A DNA stretch of 64,000 bases from Rhodoferax sp. Lineage in GTDB: Bacteria > Pseudomonadota > Gammaproteobacteria > Burkholderiales > Burkholderiaceae_C. The stretch covers positions 62,001 through 126,000 of the forward strand of contig JACKLK010000003.1 of assembly GCA_024236015.1 (NCBI GenBank), read 5' to 3'. Within the stretch, counting starts at the first letter, position 1, and every line of letters starts with the position of its first letter. The position numbers and the translations under genes were made by a program. A model generated the notes under the pieces. The model was not told where the DNA came from. It saw only the letters and a list, made by a program, of their open reading frames with translations, and ran no database searches. Shown here piece by piece: positions 8,574 through 17,853 of this stretch.

Positions 8574-8783
8574 ATGTCCATATTCCGCCGCCCGGATTAC
8601 CAATCCGACACCACCCAGTTCATCGACCGGCTCAAGGCCGAAAAACCCGAGCTCGAAGCCGAGCAGCGCAAGGGGCGCGAACTGTTGTGGGACAAGCATC
8701 CAGACCGCTCGGCCTGGAAGTCGTTTCGGCAGGCCGAAGTCCGCCAGAAGCCCTACGTCTACCAGACCGATCCGTCCGCCTGA
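8574..8783 (+). CDS. DUF3460 family small protein
   Basis: A 69-residue, highly charged protein starting MSIFRRPDYQSDTTQFI and ending in a KPYVYQTD motif. This matches the DUF3460 family, which is largely confined to betaproteobacteria and often precedes scpA. There is no signal peptide or membrane segment, and the function is unknown. It is 63 bp upstream of scpA and probably cotranscribed. GAGGG a few bases before the ATG is a plausible ribosome binding site. Confidence 0.85.
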   Translation: MSIFRRPDYQSDTTQFIDRLKAEKPELEAEQRKGRELLWDKHPDRSAWKSFRQAEVRQKPYVYQTDPSA

Positions 8784-8846
8784 GGCCGCGCCCCATGTCC
8801 GCGCCGGCACGCCGGTCGGGATGCTGAGCCCCGCCGCCCCCATTCG

Positions 8847-9707
8847 ATGACCGCCCCCACCGCGCTGCCCGAAGCCCCGGGGGACAACACGACCACGCCC
8901 GACGTGGTCGACCAGGTCGCGCTGGCCCGCCTGTACGGCGAGCCGCTGTTCTCCATTCCCCAGGACCTGTACATCCCGCCGGATGCGCTGGAGGTGTTCC
9001 TCGAGGCATTCGAGGGCCCGCTGGACCTGCTGCTGTACCTGATCCGCAAGCAGAACTTCAACATCCTGGACATTCCGATGGCCGGCGTGACCCGGCAGTA
9101 CCTGGCCTATGTGGACGAGATCCGCGGACGCAACCTGGAACTGGCGGCCGAATACCTGCTGATGGCGGCGATGCTGATCGAGATCAAGTCGCGCATGTTG
9201 CTGCCGCCGCGCAAGACGGCCGATGGCGAAGAGGCCGAGGACCCGCGTGCCGAACTGGTACGCCGCCTGCTCGAATACGAGCAGATCAAGCTCGCGGCTG
9301 CCGCGCTGAACACGATTCCCCAGGCCGGCCGCGACTTCCTGCGCGGGCAGGTCGCGATCGAACAGGCGCTGGCGCCGCGTTTTCCCGACGTCGACCTGGC
9401 CGACCTGCAGGAAGCCTGGCGCGACATCCTGCGCCGGGCCAAGCTGGTGCAGCATCACCATATCTCGCGCGAGGAGTTGTCGGTGCGCGAACACATGGGC
9501 ATCGTGCTGCGTCGGCTGCAAGGTCAACGTTTCGTCGAATTCGAGGAGCTGTTCGATCCGGACAAGGGTAGCCAGGTACTGGTCGTGACCTTCATCGCCT
9601 TGCTCGAGCTGGCCAAGGAGAACCTGATCGACATCACCCAGGCCGAATCGTTCGCCCCCATCTACGTGCGGCTGGCCTACAGCGTCGCGTCCGAGACCTC
9701 GCATTAG
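8847..9707 (+). CDS. scpA: Segregation and condensation protein A
   Basis: A 286-residue kleisin that bridges SMC heads in the chromosome condensation complex. The family core begins at about residue 52 with FEGPLDLLLYLIRKQNF and continues with helices containing EYLLMAAMLIEIKSRMLLP. The first 40 residues are a variable extension. The C-terminal winged-helix region (about 200-280) contains the SMC-binding part. No scpB or smc gene is in the window. The gene converges with gpsA across a palindromic 35-bp gap. Confidence 0.95.
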   Translation: MTAPTALPEAPGDNTTTPDVVDQVALARLYGEPLFSIPQDLYIPPDALEVFLEAFEGPLDLLLYLIRKQNFNILDIPMAGVTRQYLAYVDEIRGRNLELAAEYLLMAAMLIEIKSRMLLPPRKTADGEEAEDPRAELVRRLLEYEQIKLAAAALNTIPQAGRDFLRGQVAIEQALAPRFPDVDLADLQEAWRDILRRAKLVQHHHISREELSVREHMGIVLRRLQGQRFVEFEELFDPDKGSQVLVVTFIALLELAKENLIDITQAESFAPIYVRLAYSVASETSH

Positions 9708-9718
9708 GGGCACCGGCG

Positions 9719-9740
9719 CCGCGGGCCGCGCGGCCCGCGG
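9719..9740. repeat. Perfect 22-bp palindrome between convergent scpA and gpsA
   Basis: The arms CCGCGGGCCGC (9719-9729) and GCGGCCCGCGG (9730-9740) are perfect complements. The palindrome fills most of the gap between the two stop codons. Neither side has a T-run, so it is not a classical intrinsic terminator, but it may act as a bidirectional 3'-end or RNA-stabilising structure. Confidence 0.7.
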
Positions 9741-9742
9741 AC

Positions 9743-10792
9743 TCACTCCTGCTCGTCGCGCGCGTCACGCGCCATCAATGCGGCTACCGCCTGCCGCGGA
9801 TCGAGCCGGCCATCGAGCAGGTCGTCGACGGCCTGGCAGATCGGCATTTCGACATCGAGCGCCCGGGCACGCTGGGCCACGGTGCGGGCGCAGAACACGC
9901 CTTCGGCCACATGACCGAGCGACTGCACCGCCTGCGCCAGGCTCATGCCCTGGGCCAGGGCCAGGCCGACCCGGCGATTGCGCGAGAGATCGCCGGTCGC
10001 CGTCAGCACCAGGTCGCCCAGCCCGCTCAGCCCGGTGAAGGTCTCGGCGCGCGCGCCCAGGGCCACGCCCAGACGGGTCATCTCCGCCAGGCCGCGGGTG
10101 ATCAATGCGGCACGGGCATTCATGCCCAGTTCCAGCCCGTCGCACAGTCCGGTGGCGATCGCCAGCACGTTCTTGACGGCGCCGCCGACCTCGACACCGA
10201 CGATGTCGTCGCTGCCGTAGACGCGCAGTTGCGGTCCGTGGAAGGCCTCGACCAGCGTGCTGCGTACCTGCGCATCGGCGCTGGCCGCCACCAGGGCCGC
10301 GGGCTTGGCCTGGGCGACCTCCTGCGCGAAGCTCGGTCCGCTCAACACGCCGGAGCGCAGCGCCGGTGCCACCTGCGCCTGGACCTCGTGCGCCATCAGT
10401 CCGACGGCGGGCGCGCGGTCATCGGCACCGCTTGCCAGGGCCGGCTCGAAGCCCTTGCACAACCAGACCACCGGAGCGGCGCAGTCGTGCAGATCCTGCA
10501 ACAGGGAGCGCAGTGCCGCCATCGGCGTGGCCAGTACCACCAGGTCGGCGCCGTCGACGGCCTCGCGCAAGCCGGCTTCGCCGCCAGCGCGCGACCCGGC
10601 GGCGATACGCAAGGTCGGTGGCAGCGGGGCCGTCGGCAGATAACGCTGGTTGACACCGGCCGCGCGCATGGCGTCGGCCTGCGCCGCGTCACGGGCCCAC
10701 AGGCTGACGCGGTGCTGCCCGGCTTCGCGGCCGGCCAGGTTGACGGCCAGCGCCGTGCCCCAGGCACCCGCTCCGAGAATGGCAATATCCAT
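9743..10792 (-). CDS. gpsA: Glycerol-3-phosphate dehydrogenase [NAD(P)+]
   Basis: A 349-residue cytoplasmic enzyme that reduces dihydroxyacetone phosphate to sn-glycerol 3-phosphate for phospholipid synthesis. The dinucleotide-binding motif ILGAGAWGTALAVNLA is at about residues 4-19. The conserved GVEVGGAVKNVLAIATG is in the second half, with the catalytic lysine in the AVKN segment. I took the ATG at 10792, which directly precedes DIAILGAG; an ATG at 10813 would add seven residues. It is the last gene of the minus-strand run rhodanese-grxC-secB-gpsA, a common order in Burkholderiales. Confidence 0.97.
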   Translation of the reverse strand: MDIAILGAGAWGTALAVNLAGREAGQHRVSLWARDAAQADAMRAAGVNQRYLPTAPLPPTLRIAAGSRAGGEAGLREAVDGADLVVLATPMAALRSLLQDLHDCAAPVVWLCKGFEPALASGADDRAPAVGLMAHEVQAQVAPALRSGVLSGPSFAQEVAQAKPAALVAASADAQVRSTLVEAFHGPQLRVYGSDDIVGVEVGGAVKNVLAIATGLCDGLELGMNARAALITRGLAEMTRLGVALGARAETFTGLSGLGDLVLTATGDLSRNRRVGLALAQGMSLAQAVQSLGHVAEGVFCARTVAQRARALDVEMPICQAVDDLLDGRLDPRQAVAALMARDARDEQE

Positions 10793-10840
10793 CGTCGCCG
10801 CTGCCGGATTCACGCACGTGAACCGGCAACGAAACCCTTC

Positions 10841-11311
10841 TTATTGGGTCGCGGTGCCGGCAATGGCGGACGTGTCGCCGGCAGCCTGCTGCGCGCGCTG
10901 CTGCTCGTACATGGCCTGGAAATTGATCTCGGACAGATGCACCGGCGGGAAGCCGCTGCGCTGGATCACGTCGGCCACATTGGAACGCAGATAGGGATAG
11001 ACGATCTGCGGGCAGGCAATACCCATGATCTGGCTCATCTGTTCCTGCTCGATGTTGCGGATCTCGAAGATGCCGGCCTGCTTGACCTCGACCAGGAACA
11101 CGGTGCGCTCCTTGAGCTTGGTGTGCACGGTGGCGGTTACGCAGATTTCATACACACCGTCGGCGGCGACGTTGGATTCGACACCCAGCTGGATATCGAC
11201 CGCCGGTTGCTCCTTCTCGAGCAGGATGGCGGGCGAATTGGGTTGCTCCAGCGAACATTCCTTGAGGTAGATGCGCTGGATCTGGAACGTGGGGGTCTTG
11301 TCTTCGGCCAT
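10841..11311 (-). CDS. secB: Protein-export chaperone SecB
   Basis: A 156-residue chaperone that keeps precursor proteins unfolded and hands them to SecA. It starts MAEDKTPTFQIQRIYLKE and contains the conserved CPQIVYPYLRSNVADV segment and the PPVHLSEINF region near the C-terminus. The ATG at 11311 gives the usual family N-terminus. SecA, its partner, is encoded (partially) at the other end of the window. Confidence 0.97.
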   Translation of the reverse strand: MAEDKTPTFQIQRIYLKECSLEQPNSPAILLEKEQPAVDIQLGVESNVAADGVYEICVTATVHTKLKERTVFLVEVKQAGIFEIRNIEQEQMSQIMGIACPQIVYPYLRSNVADVIQRSGFPPVHLSEINFQAMYEQQRAQQAAGDTSAIAGTATQ

Positions 11312-11425
11312 GGAATCACTTTCAGGTTGAGGGGCAGGCGGAATGTCCGCGGCGGATCGGACATCCACCCGGCGCATCGGCACGACGCGCCATTATCACC
11401 GGTGCGTTCGACGCACCGTCACGAC

Positions 11426-11686
11426 TCAGGCTGCTCCAAGCAAGGGTAGCAGACCGCCACGGCTGTCCAGTGCGACCAGGTCGTCGCAACCGCCGACATG
11501 GGTGTCGCCGATGAAGATCTGGGGCACCGTGCGACGCCCGGTCACCTCCGTCATGCGCACGCGCGCGCCAGGGTCGAGGTCGACCCGGATCTCGTCGATG
11601 TCCTGCACGCCCCGATCCTTGAGCAATTGCTTGGCACGGATGCAGAAGGGGCAGACGGCGGTGGAATACATCTTGACGGATTGCAT
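11426..11686 (-). CDS. grxC: Glutaredoxin 3
   Basis: An 86-residue dithiol glutaredoxin with active site CPFC at residues 12-15 and the glutathione-binding TVPQIFIG and GGCDD motifs. It reduces disulfides in the cytoplasm using glutathione. The ATG at 11686 gives MQSVKMYST, the usual start. It lies between a rhodanese gene and secB on the same strand. Confidence 0.95.
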   Translation of the reverse strand: MQSVKMYSTAVCPFCIRAKQLLKDRGVQDIDEIRVDLDPGARVRMTEVTGRRTVPQIFIGDTHVGGCDDLVALDSRGGLLPLLGAA

Positions 11687-11767
11687 GCGGGAGGCTTTCG
11701 ACGAAAGGGATGCGCCAATGCGCAAGGAGGAGAAACGGGTCGCGGGAGGCCGAAGACGACTGCGCGC

Positions 11768-12175
11768 TCAGGACTTTTCGACCGGCAGGTTGGCGCTTTT
11801 CCATGCCGCCAGGCCACCGGAGAGCGACTGTGCCTTCTCGTAGCCCAGCTTCTTGGCGATGCCGACGGCACGACCCGAACGTGCGCCGCTCTGGCACACC
11901 AGGATCACCGGAACAGACTTGTTCTTGACCATGGACGGCAGCTTGTCCTCGAGCTGGTTCAAGGGGATGTTCTTCGCCCCGCCCGGATGGCCGGCCGCGT
12001 ATTCGGTCGCCTCGCACACGTCGATCAGCACCGCCTTCTCGCGGTTGATCATTTGCACGGCCGCAGCGGTCGTGACGCCGGCATCGGTCGCCCCCCGCAA
12101 GGCCGGCATGAAGAGCATCACGCCCGAGGACATCGCGACCAGCAGCAACATCCAGTTATCGACGACAAAATTCAC
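11768..12175 (-). CDS. Membrane-anchored rhodanese-like domain protein
   Basis: A 135-residue protein with one N-terminal hydrophobic segment (about 8-25) and a single rhodanese domain (about 33-132). The active-site loop CQSGARS at 94-100 has the catalytic cysteine C94, so sulfur transfer is plausible. It is the first gene of the rhodanese-grxC-secB-gpsA set, divergent from gpmA. In related bacteria this protein family is found in the same position. The physiological sulfur acceptor is not known. Confidence 0.92.
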   Translation of the reverse strand: MNFVVDNWMLLLVAMSSGVMLFMPALRGATDAGVTTAAAVQMINREKAVLIDVCEATEYAAGHPGGAKNIPLNQLEDKLPSMVKNKSVPVILVCQSGARSGRAVGIAKKLGYEKAQSLSGGLAAWKSANLPVEKS

Positions 12176-12350
12176 GGCATTCCTCGGCAGGGGAGAAAGC
12201 GCGCCAGGCGCGCGGGAGACGGCATTCTAAAATAGTCGGATCGTGCTGGCGTCAGGATGGTCTTTGGGGTCGCTGCCCGCGCGCCGGCCCGACCACCGCA
12301 TCGCCCGCGTCCGTATCCCCGCCCTGCCCCGTCCCATTGCCCAACGACTT

Positions 12351-13094
12351 ATGCATACCCTCGTATTGATCCGCCATGGTGAATCGACCTGGAACCTGGA
12401 GAACCGCTTCACCGGCTGGACCGACGTCGACCTCACGCCCACCGGCATCGAACAGGCCAAGACCGCCGGCCGGTTGCTGCGCGAGCAAGGCTTCGAATTC
12501 GACCTGGCCTATACCAGCGTGCTCAAGCGCGCCACCCGCACCTTGTGGCATTGCCTGGACGAGATGGACCGCACCTGGCTGCCGGTCGAGCACAGCTGGC
12601 GCCTGAACGAACGCCATTACGGCGCCTTGCAGGGCCTGAACAAGGCCGACATGGCGAAACAATATGGCGATGCGCAGGTGCTGATCTGGCGCCGCAGCTA
12701 CGACACGCCACCGCCGCCGCTGGAGCCGCAGGACCCGCGCTGCGAACGCTCGGACATCCGCTACGCCAAGCTCGCGCCCGGCCAGGTGCCGCTGAGCGAA
12801 TGCCTGAAGGACACGGTCGAACGGGTGCTGCCGTTCTGGAACGACGCCATGGCCCCGACCATCCGTGCCGGCAAACGGGTCGTGGTGGCAGCCCACGGCA
12901 ACTCGATCCGGGCACTGGTGAAATACCTGGACAAGATCTCCGACTCCGACATCGTCGGCCTCAACATTCCCAACGGCATACCGCTGGTTTACGAGCTCGA
13001 CGCGGAACTGGCGCCGATTCGCCACTACTATCTGGGCGATGCGGCCGCCGCGGAAGCGGCGGCCCAGGCCGTGGCGGCCCAGGGCCGGACCTGA
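12351..13094 (+). CDS. gpmA: 2,3-bisphosphoglycerate-dependent phosphoglycerate mutase
   Basis: A 247-residue glycolytic enzyme that interconverts 3- and 2-phosphoglycerate. The phosphohistidine motif LIRHGEST is at residues 6-13, followed by NRFTGWTDVDLT. The substrate loop ERHYGALQGLNKA and the second histidine motif AAHGNSIRAL are also present. The ATG at 12351 gives the normal N-terminus. A -10-like TAAAAT at 12228-12233 is a possible promoter in the divergent region shared with the rhodanese gene. Confidence 0.97.
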   Translation: MHTLVLIRHGESTWNLENRFTGWTDVDLTPTGIEQAKTAGRLLREQGFEFDLAYTSVLKRATRTLWHCLDEMDRTWLPVEHSWRLNERHYGALQGLNKADMAKQYGDAQVLIWRRSYDTPPPPLEPQDPRCERSDIRYAKLAPGQVPLSECLKDTVERVLPFWNDAMAPTIRAGKRVVVAAHGNSIRALVKYLDKISDSDIVGLNIPNGIPLVYELDAELAPIRHYYLGDAAAAEAAAQAVAAQGRT

Positions 13095-13202
13095 TGGCCG
13101 GGGGGCCCGGAACACGATTTCTTCGGCGGCCGCCGACTTGCCGGAACCTGTGCGCGACAGCCGCCTCCAAGGTGTATATTGGATCAGCAGAGGAATCTCA
13201 TC

Positions 13203-14639
13203 ATGGGTCATAAACTGAAAGTCGCGGGCTGGATCTCGGTCGGCGTGGTCGCGGGGGCCTTGACCACCGTATCGCTGCAGACCGTGGCGCGTGGGACACT
13301 GGCGCCACTGCCGCTCGAAGAGCTGCAGCAGCTGGCGGCGGTGTTCAGCATGGTCAAGAGCGACTATGTGGAACCGGTCGACGAGAAGAAGCTGATCACC
13401 GACGCCATCTCCGGCATGGTGGCGAGCCTGGATCCGCATTCCCAGTATTTCGACAAGAAGTCGTTCAAGGAATTCCGCGAGGGAACGTCCGGCAGGTTCG
13501 TGGGCGTGGGCATCGAGATCACGCAGGAGGATGGCCTGGTCAAGATCGTCTCCCCGATCGAAGGCACGCCGGCCTTTCGCGCCGGGCTCAAGACCAACGA
13601 CCTGATCACCAAGATCGACGACACCGCCGTCAAGGGCCTGTCGCTCAACGAGGCGGTCAAGCGCATGCGCGGCCAGCCCAACACCAAGGTCATCCTGACC
13701 ATCCTGCGCCGCGACGAGAACCGCAGCTTCCCGGTCACCATCGTGCGCGAGGAGATCCGCACCCAGTCGGTGCGCAGCAAGATGGTCGAACCCGGTTATG
13801 CCTGGATCCGGCTGAGCCAGTTCCAGGAACGCACGGTCGACGATTTCGTGCGCAAGGTCGAGGACATCTACAAGCAGGACCCCAACCTCAAGGGCATGGT
13901 GCTCGACCTGCGCAACGACCCCGGCGGGCTGCTCGACGCGGCGGTGGCGATCTCGGCGGCATTCCTGCCCGAGAACGTCAACGTGGTCTCGACCAACGGC
14001 CAGTTGCCGGAGAGCAAGTTCACCTACCGCGCGGCGCCCGAGTCCTACCTGCGCCGCGGCGCGAGCGATCCGCTCAAGCGTCTGCCGGCCGCACTCAAGA
14101 GCGTGCCGCTGGTGGTGCTGGTCAACGAAGGGTCGGCATCGGCGAGCGAGATCGTCGCCGGCGCATTGCAGGACCACAAGCGTGCCACCATCATGGGTCG
14201 CCAGACCTTCGGCAAGGGCTCGGTCCAGACCGTGCGCCCGCTGGGCCCCGACACCGGGCTCAAGCTCACGACGGCGCGGTATTACACGCCCAGCGGCGCA
14301 TCGATCCAGGCCAAGGGCATTGTGCCCGACGTCATGGTCGACGAAACCGAAGAGGGCAACCTGTTCGCCGCGCTGCGCACGCGCGAGGCCGACCTCGAGA
14401 AACACCTGGCCAGCGGCCAGGGCGACGAGAAGAAGGATCCGGTGCGCGAGAAGGCACGTGAGCTGGCGCTCAAGAAGCTCGAGGAAGAGCGCAACAAGCC
14501 GGCGGCCGATCGCAAGATGCCGGAGTTCGGCTCCGAGCAGGACTTCCCGCTGGCACAGGCGCTCAACAAGCTCAAGGGACAGCCGGTGATGATGAGCAAG
14601 ACCCTGACCGAACGCAAGGACGAGCCGAAGAGCAACTGA
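13203..14639 (+). CDS. ctpA: S41 family carboxy-terminal processing protease
   Basis: A 478-residue periplasmic serine protease. The first 30 residues contain a hydrophobic export or anchor segment. A PDZ domain covers about residues 85-165, and the S41 protease domain follows with catalytic S313 (in the SASASE motif) and K338 (in FGKGSVQ), the 25-residue spacing seen in Prc. The charged, lysine-rich C-terminal tail is typical. AGAGGA at 13189-13194 precedes the ATG at 13203 and supports this start over the one at 13179. gpmA-ctpA-moeB is a recurrent order in Burkholderiales. Confidence 0.95.
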   Translation: MGHKLKVAGWISVGVVAGALTTVSLQTVARGTLAPLPLEELQQLAAVFSMVKSDYVEPVDEKKLITDAISGMVASLDPHSQYFDKKSFKEFREGTSGRFVGVGIEITQEDGLVKIVSPIEGTPAFRAGLKTNDLITKIDDTAVKGLSLNEAVKRMRGQPNTKVILTILRRDENRSFPVTIVREEIRTQSVRSKMVEPGYAWIRLSQFQERTVDDFVRKVEDIYKQDPNLKGMVLDLRNDPGGLLDAAVAISAAFLPENVNVVSTNGQLPESKFTYRAAPESYLRRGASDPLKRLPAALKSVPLVVLVNEGSASASEIVAGALQDHKRATIMGRQTFGKGSVQTVRPLGPDTGLKLTTARYYTPSGASIQAKGIVPDVMVDETEEGNLFAALRTREADLEKHLASGQGDEKKDPVREKARELALKKLEEERNKPAADRKMPEFGSEQDFPLAQALNKLKGQPVMMSKTLTERKDEPKSN

Positions 14640-14663
14640 TGGGCTGTTGCAGCCCGCCTGCCC

Positions 14664-15461
14664 ATGCCTGACTTGAACGACGAGCAGCTGCTGCGTTATT
14701 CGCGCCATATCCTGCTCGACGAGATCGGTGTCGAGGGGCAGGAGCGCATCCATGCCGGCCATGCGCTGGTCATCGGGGCCGGCGGGCTGGGTTCGCCGGT
14801 CGCGCTGTACCTGGCCTCGGCCGGCCTGGGCCGGGTGACACTGGTCGACGACGACACGGTCGACATCACCAACCTGCAGCGCCAGGTCGCGCACACCACC
14901 GAGCGCGTCGGCACGGCCAAGGTGGACTCGGCCCGGATCGCAATGGCGGCGATCAATCCGCAGGTCGAGGTCACCGCGCTGCGCCAACGCGCCGACGCGG
15001 CACTGCTCGATGCCCTGCTGCCCACGGCCGATGTCGTGCTCGACTGCAGCGACAACTTCGCCACGCGGCACCTGATCAACGCTGCCTGCGTGCGCCATGG
15101 CAAGCCGCTGGTGGCCGGTGCGGCGATCCGGTTCGACGGCCAGCTCAGCGTCTACGACACCCGCGATCCGGAATGCCCCTGCTACGCCTGCGTGTTTCCA
15201 CCGGATGCCGATCTGGAGGAAACCCTGTGCGCGACGATGGGCGTGTTCGCGCCGGTGGTCGGCATCATCGGCACCATGCAGGCGGCCGAGGCCCTGAAGC
15301 TGCTCAGTGGCGCCGGCACGCCGCTGGCGGGGCGGCTGCAGATGCTCGACGCCCGAGCCATGGAATGGAACGAGGTGCGGATACCGCGCAACAGCGCCTG
15401 TCCTGTCTGCGGCACTCGTCCTGCGCCAGCGCCGCCGCCCGCCGACACGGCGGCGCCCTGA
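14664..15461 (+). CDS. moeB: HesA/MoeB/ThiF family adenylyltransferase
   Basis: A 265-residue E1-like enzyme that adenylates the C-terminus of a ubiquitin-like sulfur carrier (MoaD or ThiS). The ATP loop GAGGLGS is at 38-44, NLQRQ at 70-74 and the DCSDNF motif with D130 at 127-132. Two zinc pairs, C172/C175 and C245/C248, match MoeB. Neither moaD nor thiS is nearby, so molybdopterin and thiamine roles cannot be separated here. It starts 24 bp after ctpA and is probably in the same operon. Confidence 0.92.
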   Translation: MPDLNDEQLLRYSRHILLDEIGVEGQERIHAGHALVIGAGGLGSPVALYLASAGLGRVTLVDDDTVDITNLQRQVAHTTERVGTAKVDSARIAMAAINPQVEVTALRQRADAALLDALLPTADVVLDCSDNFATRHLINAACVRHGKPLVAGAAIRFDGQLSVYDTRDPECPCYACVFPPDADLEETLCATMGVFAPVVGIIGTMQAAEALKLLSGAGTPLAGRLQMLDARAMEWNEVRIPRNSACPVCGTRPAPAPPPADTAAP

Positions 15462-15486
15462 CGGCGGCCTGGCAACCACACGCCCG

Positions 15487-16953
15487 ATGTCGACGCTTGC
15501 ACCCGTTCCCGCCGGCCCCCCGAACGAATGGGATGCGAACACGCTGAGTGCCGCCATTCACGCGCGCGCAATTTCGTGCCGCGAGCTGATGCAGGCATGC
15601 CTGGCCCAGGTCGACCGGCTCAATCCGCGCTTCAATGCCATCGTCAGCCGCGTCGACGCCGATCTGCTGCTGCGCCAGGCCGACGACTGTGACCGGGAAC
15701 TCGGACAAGGAAGCAGCCGCGGCTGGATGCACGGCTTTCCGCTTGCCGTGAAAGACCTCAGCGCGGTGGCCGGCATACCCCTGACCAAAGGCTCGGTACT
15801 GCTGCGCGACAACCGGCCCACCCAGGACGACCTGATGGTGCAACGCCTCAAGCGCGCCGGCGCCATCGTCATCGGCAAGACCAACACGCCCGAGTTCGGC
15901 CTGGGCTCGCAGACCTACAACCGTGTCTTCGGCACCACCCGCAACGCCTACGATCCAACGCGGTGCGCCGGCGGCTCCAGCGGCGGCGCGGCCGTGGCAC
16001 TGGCCTTGCGCATGCTGCCGGTGGCCGATGGCAGCGACATGATGGGTTCGCTGCGCAACCCGGCAGCCTTCAACAACGTGTTCGGCCTGCGTCCGAGCAT
16101 GGGCCGGGTTCCCGACGGGCCCGCGCCCGACGCCTGGCTGGCACAGTTGGGAACCGCCGGCCCGATGGCGCGCACCGTCGAGGACCTGGCACGGTTGCTG
16201 GCGGTTCAGGCCGGGCGCGATGACCGCGTTCCCTTGTCCATCGCCGGCACATGGCCACATGATCCGCCGGACCTGTCGCTGGACCTGCGCACGACCCGGA
16301 TCGGCTGGCTCGGCGATCTGCAGGGATACCTGCCGATCGAAGACGGCATCCTGGCCCTGTGCGAGTCGGCCCTGACCCGGATGGCCGCGGACGGCTGCCG
16401 CATCGAGGCCGTGGCCCCGCGCTTCGACCCGCCGCAGGCCTGGCAGACCTGGCTCACCTGGCGCCGCTGGCTGGTGGCCGCGTCGCTGCGGCCGTTTGCC
16501 GACGATCCGGCACAACGCGGCCAGCTCAAGCCCGAGGCCTTGTGGGAGGTCGACCAGGGCGAGCAACTCAGCGCGCGCGAGGTCAGCGCGGCCAGCGTCG
16601 CGCGCAGCCAGCTGTACCGGCAACTGCTCGACATGTTCGAGCACCACGACTACCTGGCACTGCCCAGCGCCCAGGTCTGGCCCTTCGATGCCGACACCCC
16701 CTGGCCGCGATCGATCGCCGGGCGCCCGATGGACACCTACCACCGCTGGATGGAGGTCGTCATCTACGCCACGCTGGCCGGCCTGCCCGCGGTCAGCGTG
16801 CCGGTGGGGTTCAATGCGGCCGGCCTGCCGATGGGCATGCAGCTGATCGGCCGGCCCCAGGCCGATCTGGCCGTGCTGCGCATCGCCCGTGCCTGGGAGC
16901 AGCGCGCGCAGGCCATCGTGTCGCGCCGGCCGGCGGCCCTGCACGCGGCCTGA
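15487..16953 (+). CDS. Amidase-signature family amidase
   Basis: A 488-residue amidase-signature hydrolase. The Ser-cisSer-Lys triad can be assigned as K89, S164 (in GGSSGG) and S188 (in GSLR). The 75- and 24-residue spacings match those in characterised members of the family. It has no GatB or GatC partner nearby and no signal peptide, so it is probably a stand-alone cytoplasmic amidase rather than GatA. The substrate is unknown. The ATG at 15487 follows moeB by 25 bp. Confidence 0.92.
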   Translation: MSTLAPVPAGPPNEWDANTLSAAIHARAISCRELMQACLAQVDRLNPRFNAIVSRVDADLLLRQADDCDRELGQGSSRGWMHGFPLAVKDLSAVAGIPLTKGSVLLRDNRPTQDDLMVQRLKRAGAIVIGKTNTPEFGLGSQTYNRVFGTTRNAYDPTRCAGGSSGGAAVALALRMLPVADGSDMMGSLRNPAAFNNVFGLRPSMGRVPDGPAPDAWLAQLGTAGPMARTVEDLARLLAVQAGRDDRVPLSIAGTWPHDPPDLSLDLRTTRIGWLGDLQGYLPIEDGILALCESALTRMAADGCRIEAVAPRFDPPQAWQTWLTWRRWLVAASLRPFADDPAQRGQLKPEALWEVDQGEQLSAREVSAASVARSQLYRQLLDMFEHHDYLALPSAQVWPFDADTPWPRSIAGRPMDTYHRWMEVVIYATLAGLPAVSVPVGFNAAGLPMGMQLIGRPQADLAVLRIARAWEQRAQAIVSRRPAALHAA

Positions 16954-17067
16954 GCCCACGCGGGCCTCCGGCCAAAGGCCCCAACAGGGTCGGGAATCAC
17001 CGCCATTCCCGGTGCAGCGCCCTGACAGCCAGCTGTTAAACTTTCCGAGGCAACCCCACCAATACCC

Positions 17068-17853
17068 GTGAACCCATCGATTGCACCCTCCGTCGTCGAC
17101 ATCAAGGACCTTCGGTTGGGTGATGCGCGTGCCTTGCTCGAGCACGGTGCCATGGTGGAGCTGCCGGACAGCCGCGTGCATCCGACCGAATTCGTCCAGA
17201 AGGTGATCGACGGCCTGTGCGAGTTGTCGCTCAAGGATCCGCTGACCGGCCTGGCGAACCGGCGCCACTTCCTGTCGGTGCTCGAGCGCGAGATCGACGG
17301 CGTGGCGCGTTCGGGCGAGCCCGCCTTGCTGCTGATGCTCGACATCGACCATTTCAAGTCCATCAACGACACCCATGGTCACATCGCCGGCGACAAGGTC
17401 CTGCAGGCCGTGGCCAAATGCCTGTCGCGCTGTATCCGGCCGATGGACTCGGTGGCGCGTTACGGCGGCGAGGAGTTTGCCGTCGTGTTGCCCAATTGCC
17501 TGGTGTCGGTGGGCGAAGCGGTGGCCGAACGGATCCGTACCACGGTCGAATCGCTGTCGATCTCGGTCAGCCCGACCGTGACGGTGAAGGCCACCATCAG
17601 CATCGGCGGGGCGTACGCGCCCGCATGGGTCCGATCCACGGCTCCATTGTGGATCGAACGCGCCGATAACCTCCTGTATCAGGCCAAGGCACAAGGGCGC
17701 AACCGTGTCTGCATCGACCATCAGCAGGCGATCGCGGTGAGCGCCGAGGAGAAGAATCTTTTGTTTGGTCATCTAGCCCTGGGCGAGCCAGCCTGGCTTG
17801 AACGTGTCAATGGCGAGCCCGGTGGTGGCGAAACGAGCGGAGTCAATCCATGA
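17068..17853 (+). CDS. Soluble GGDEF diguanylate cyclase
   Basis: A 261-residue protein starting at GTG. After about 50 residues that match no domain I recognise, a GGDEF domain runs from about 55 to 220. The active site is GGEEF at 133-137 and the inhibitory site is RPMD at 124-127. Both are intact, so it should make cyclic di-GMP with feedback control. There is no membrane segment. A tail of about 40 residues follows the catalytic domain. Its stop codon overlaps the ATG of the next gene (ATGA), which predicts translational coupling to an FlhG/MinD-like ATPase. Confidence 0.92.
   Translation: MNPSIAPSVVDIKDLRLGDARALLEHGAMVELPDSRVHPTEFVQKVIDGLCELSLKDPLTGLANRRHFLSVLEREIDGVARSGEPALLLMLDIDHFKSINDTHGHIAGDKVLQAVAKCLSRCIRPMDSVARYGGEEFAVVLPNCLVSVGEAVAERIRTTVESLSISVSPTVTVKATISIGGAYAPAWVRSTAPLWIERADNLLYQAKAQGRNRVCIDHQQAIAVSAEEKNLLFGHLALGEPAWLERVNGEPGGGETSGVNP

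Noticed and set aside
12252..15557. Very long open frame on the minus strand opposite gpmA, ctpA and moeB
   Set aside because: The three genes on the plus strand have clear motifs. The opposite frame has low-complexity Arg/His/Gln-rich composition, the usual shadow of high-GC codon usage.
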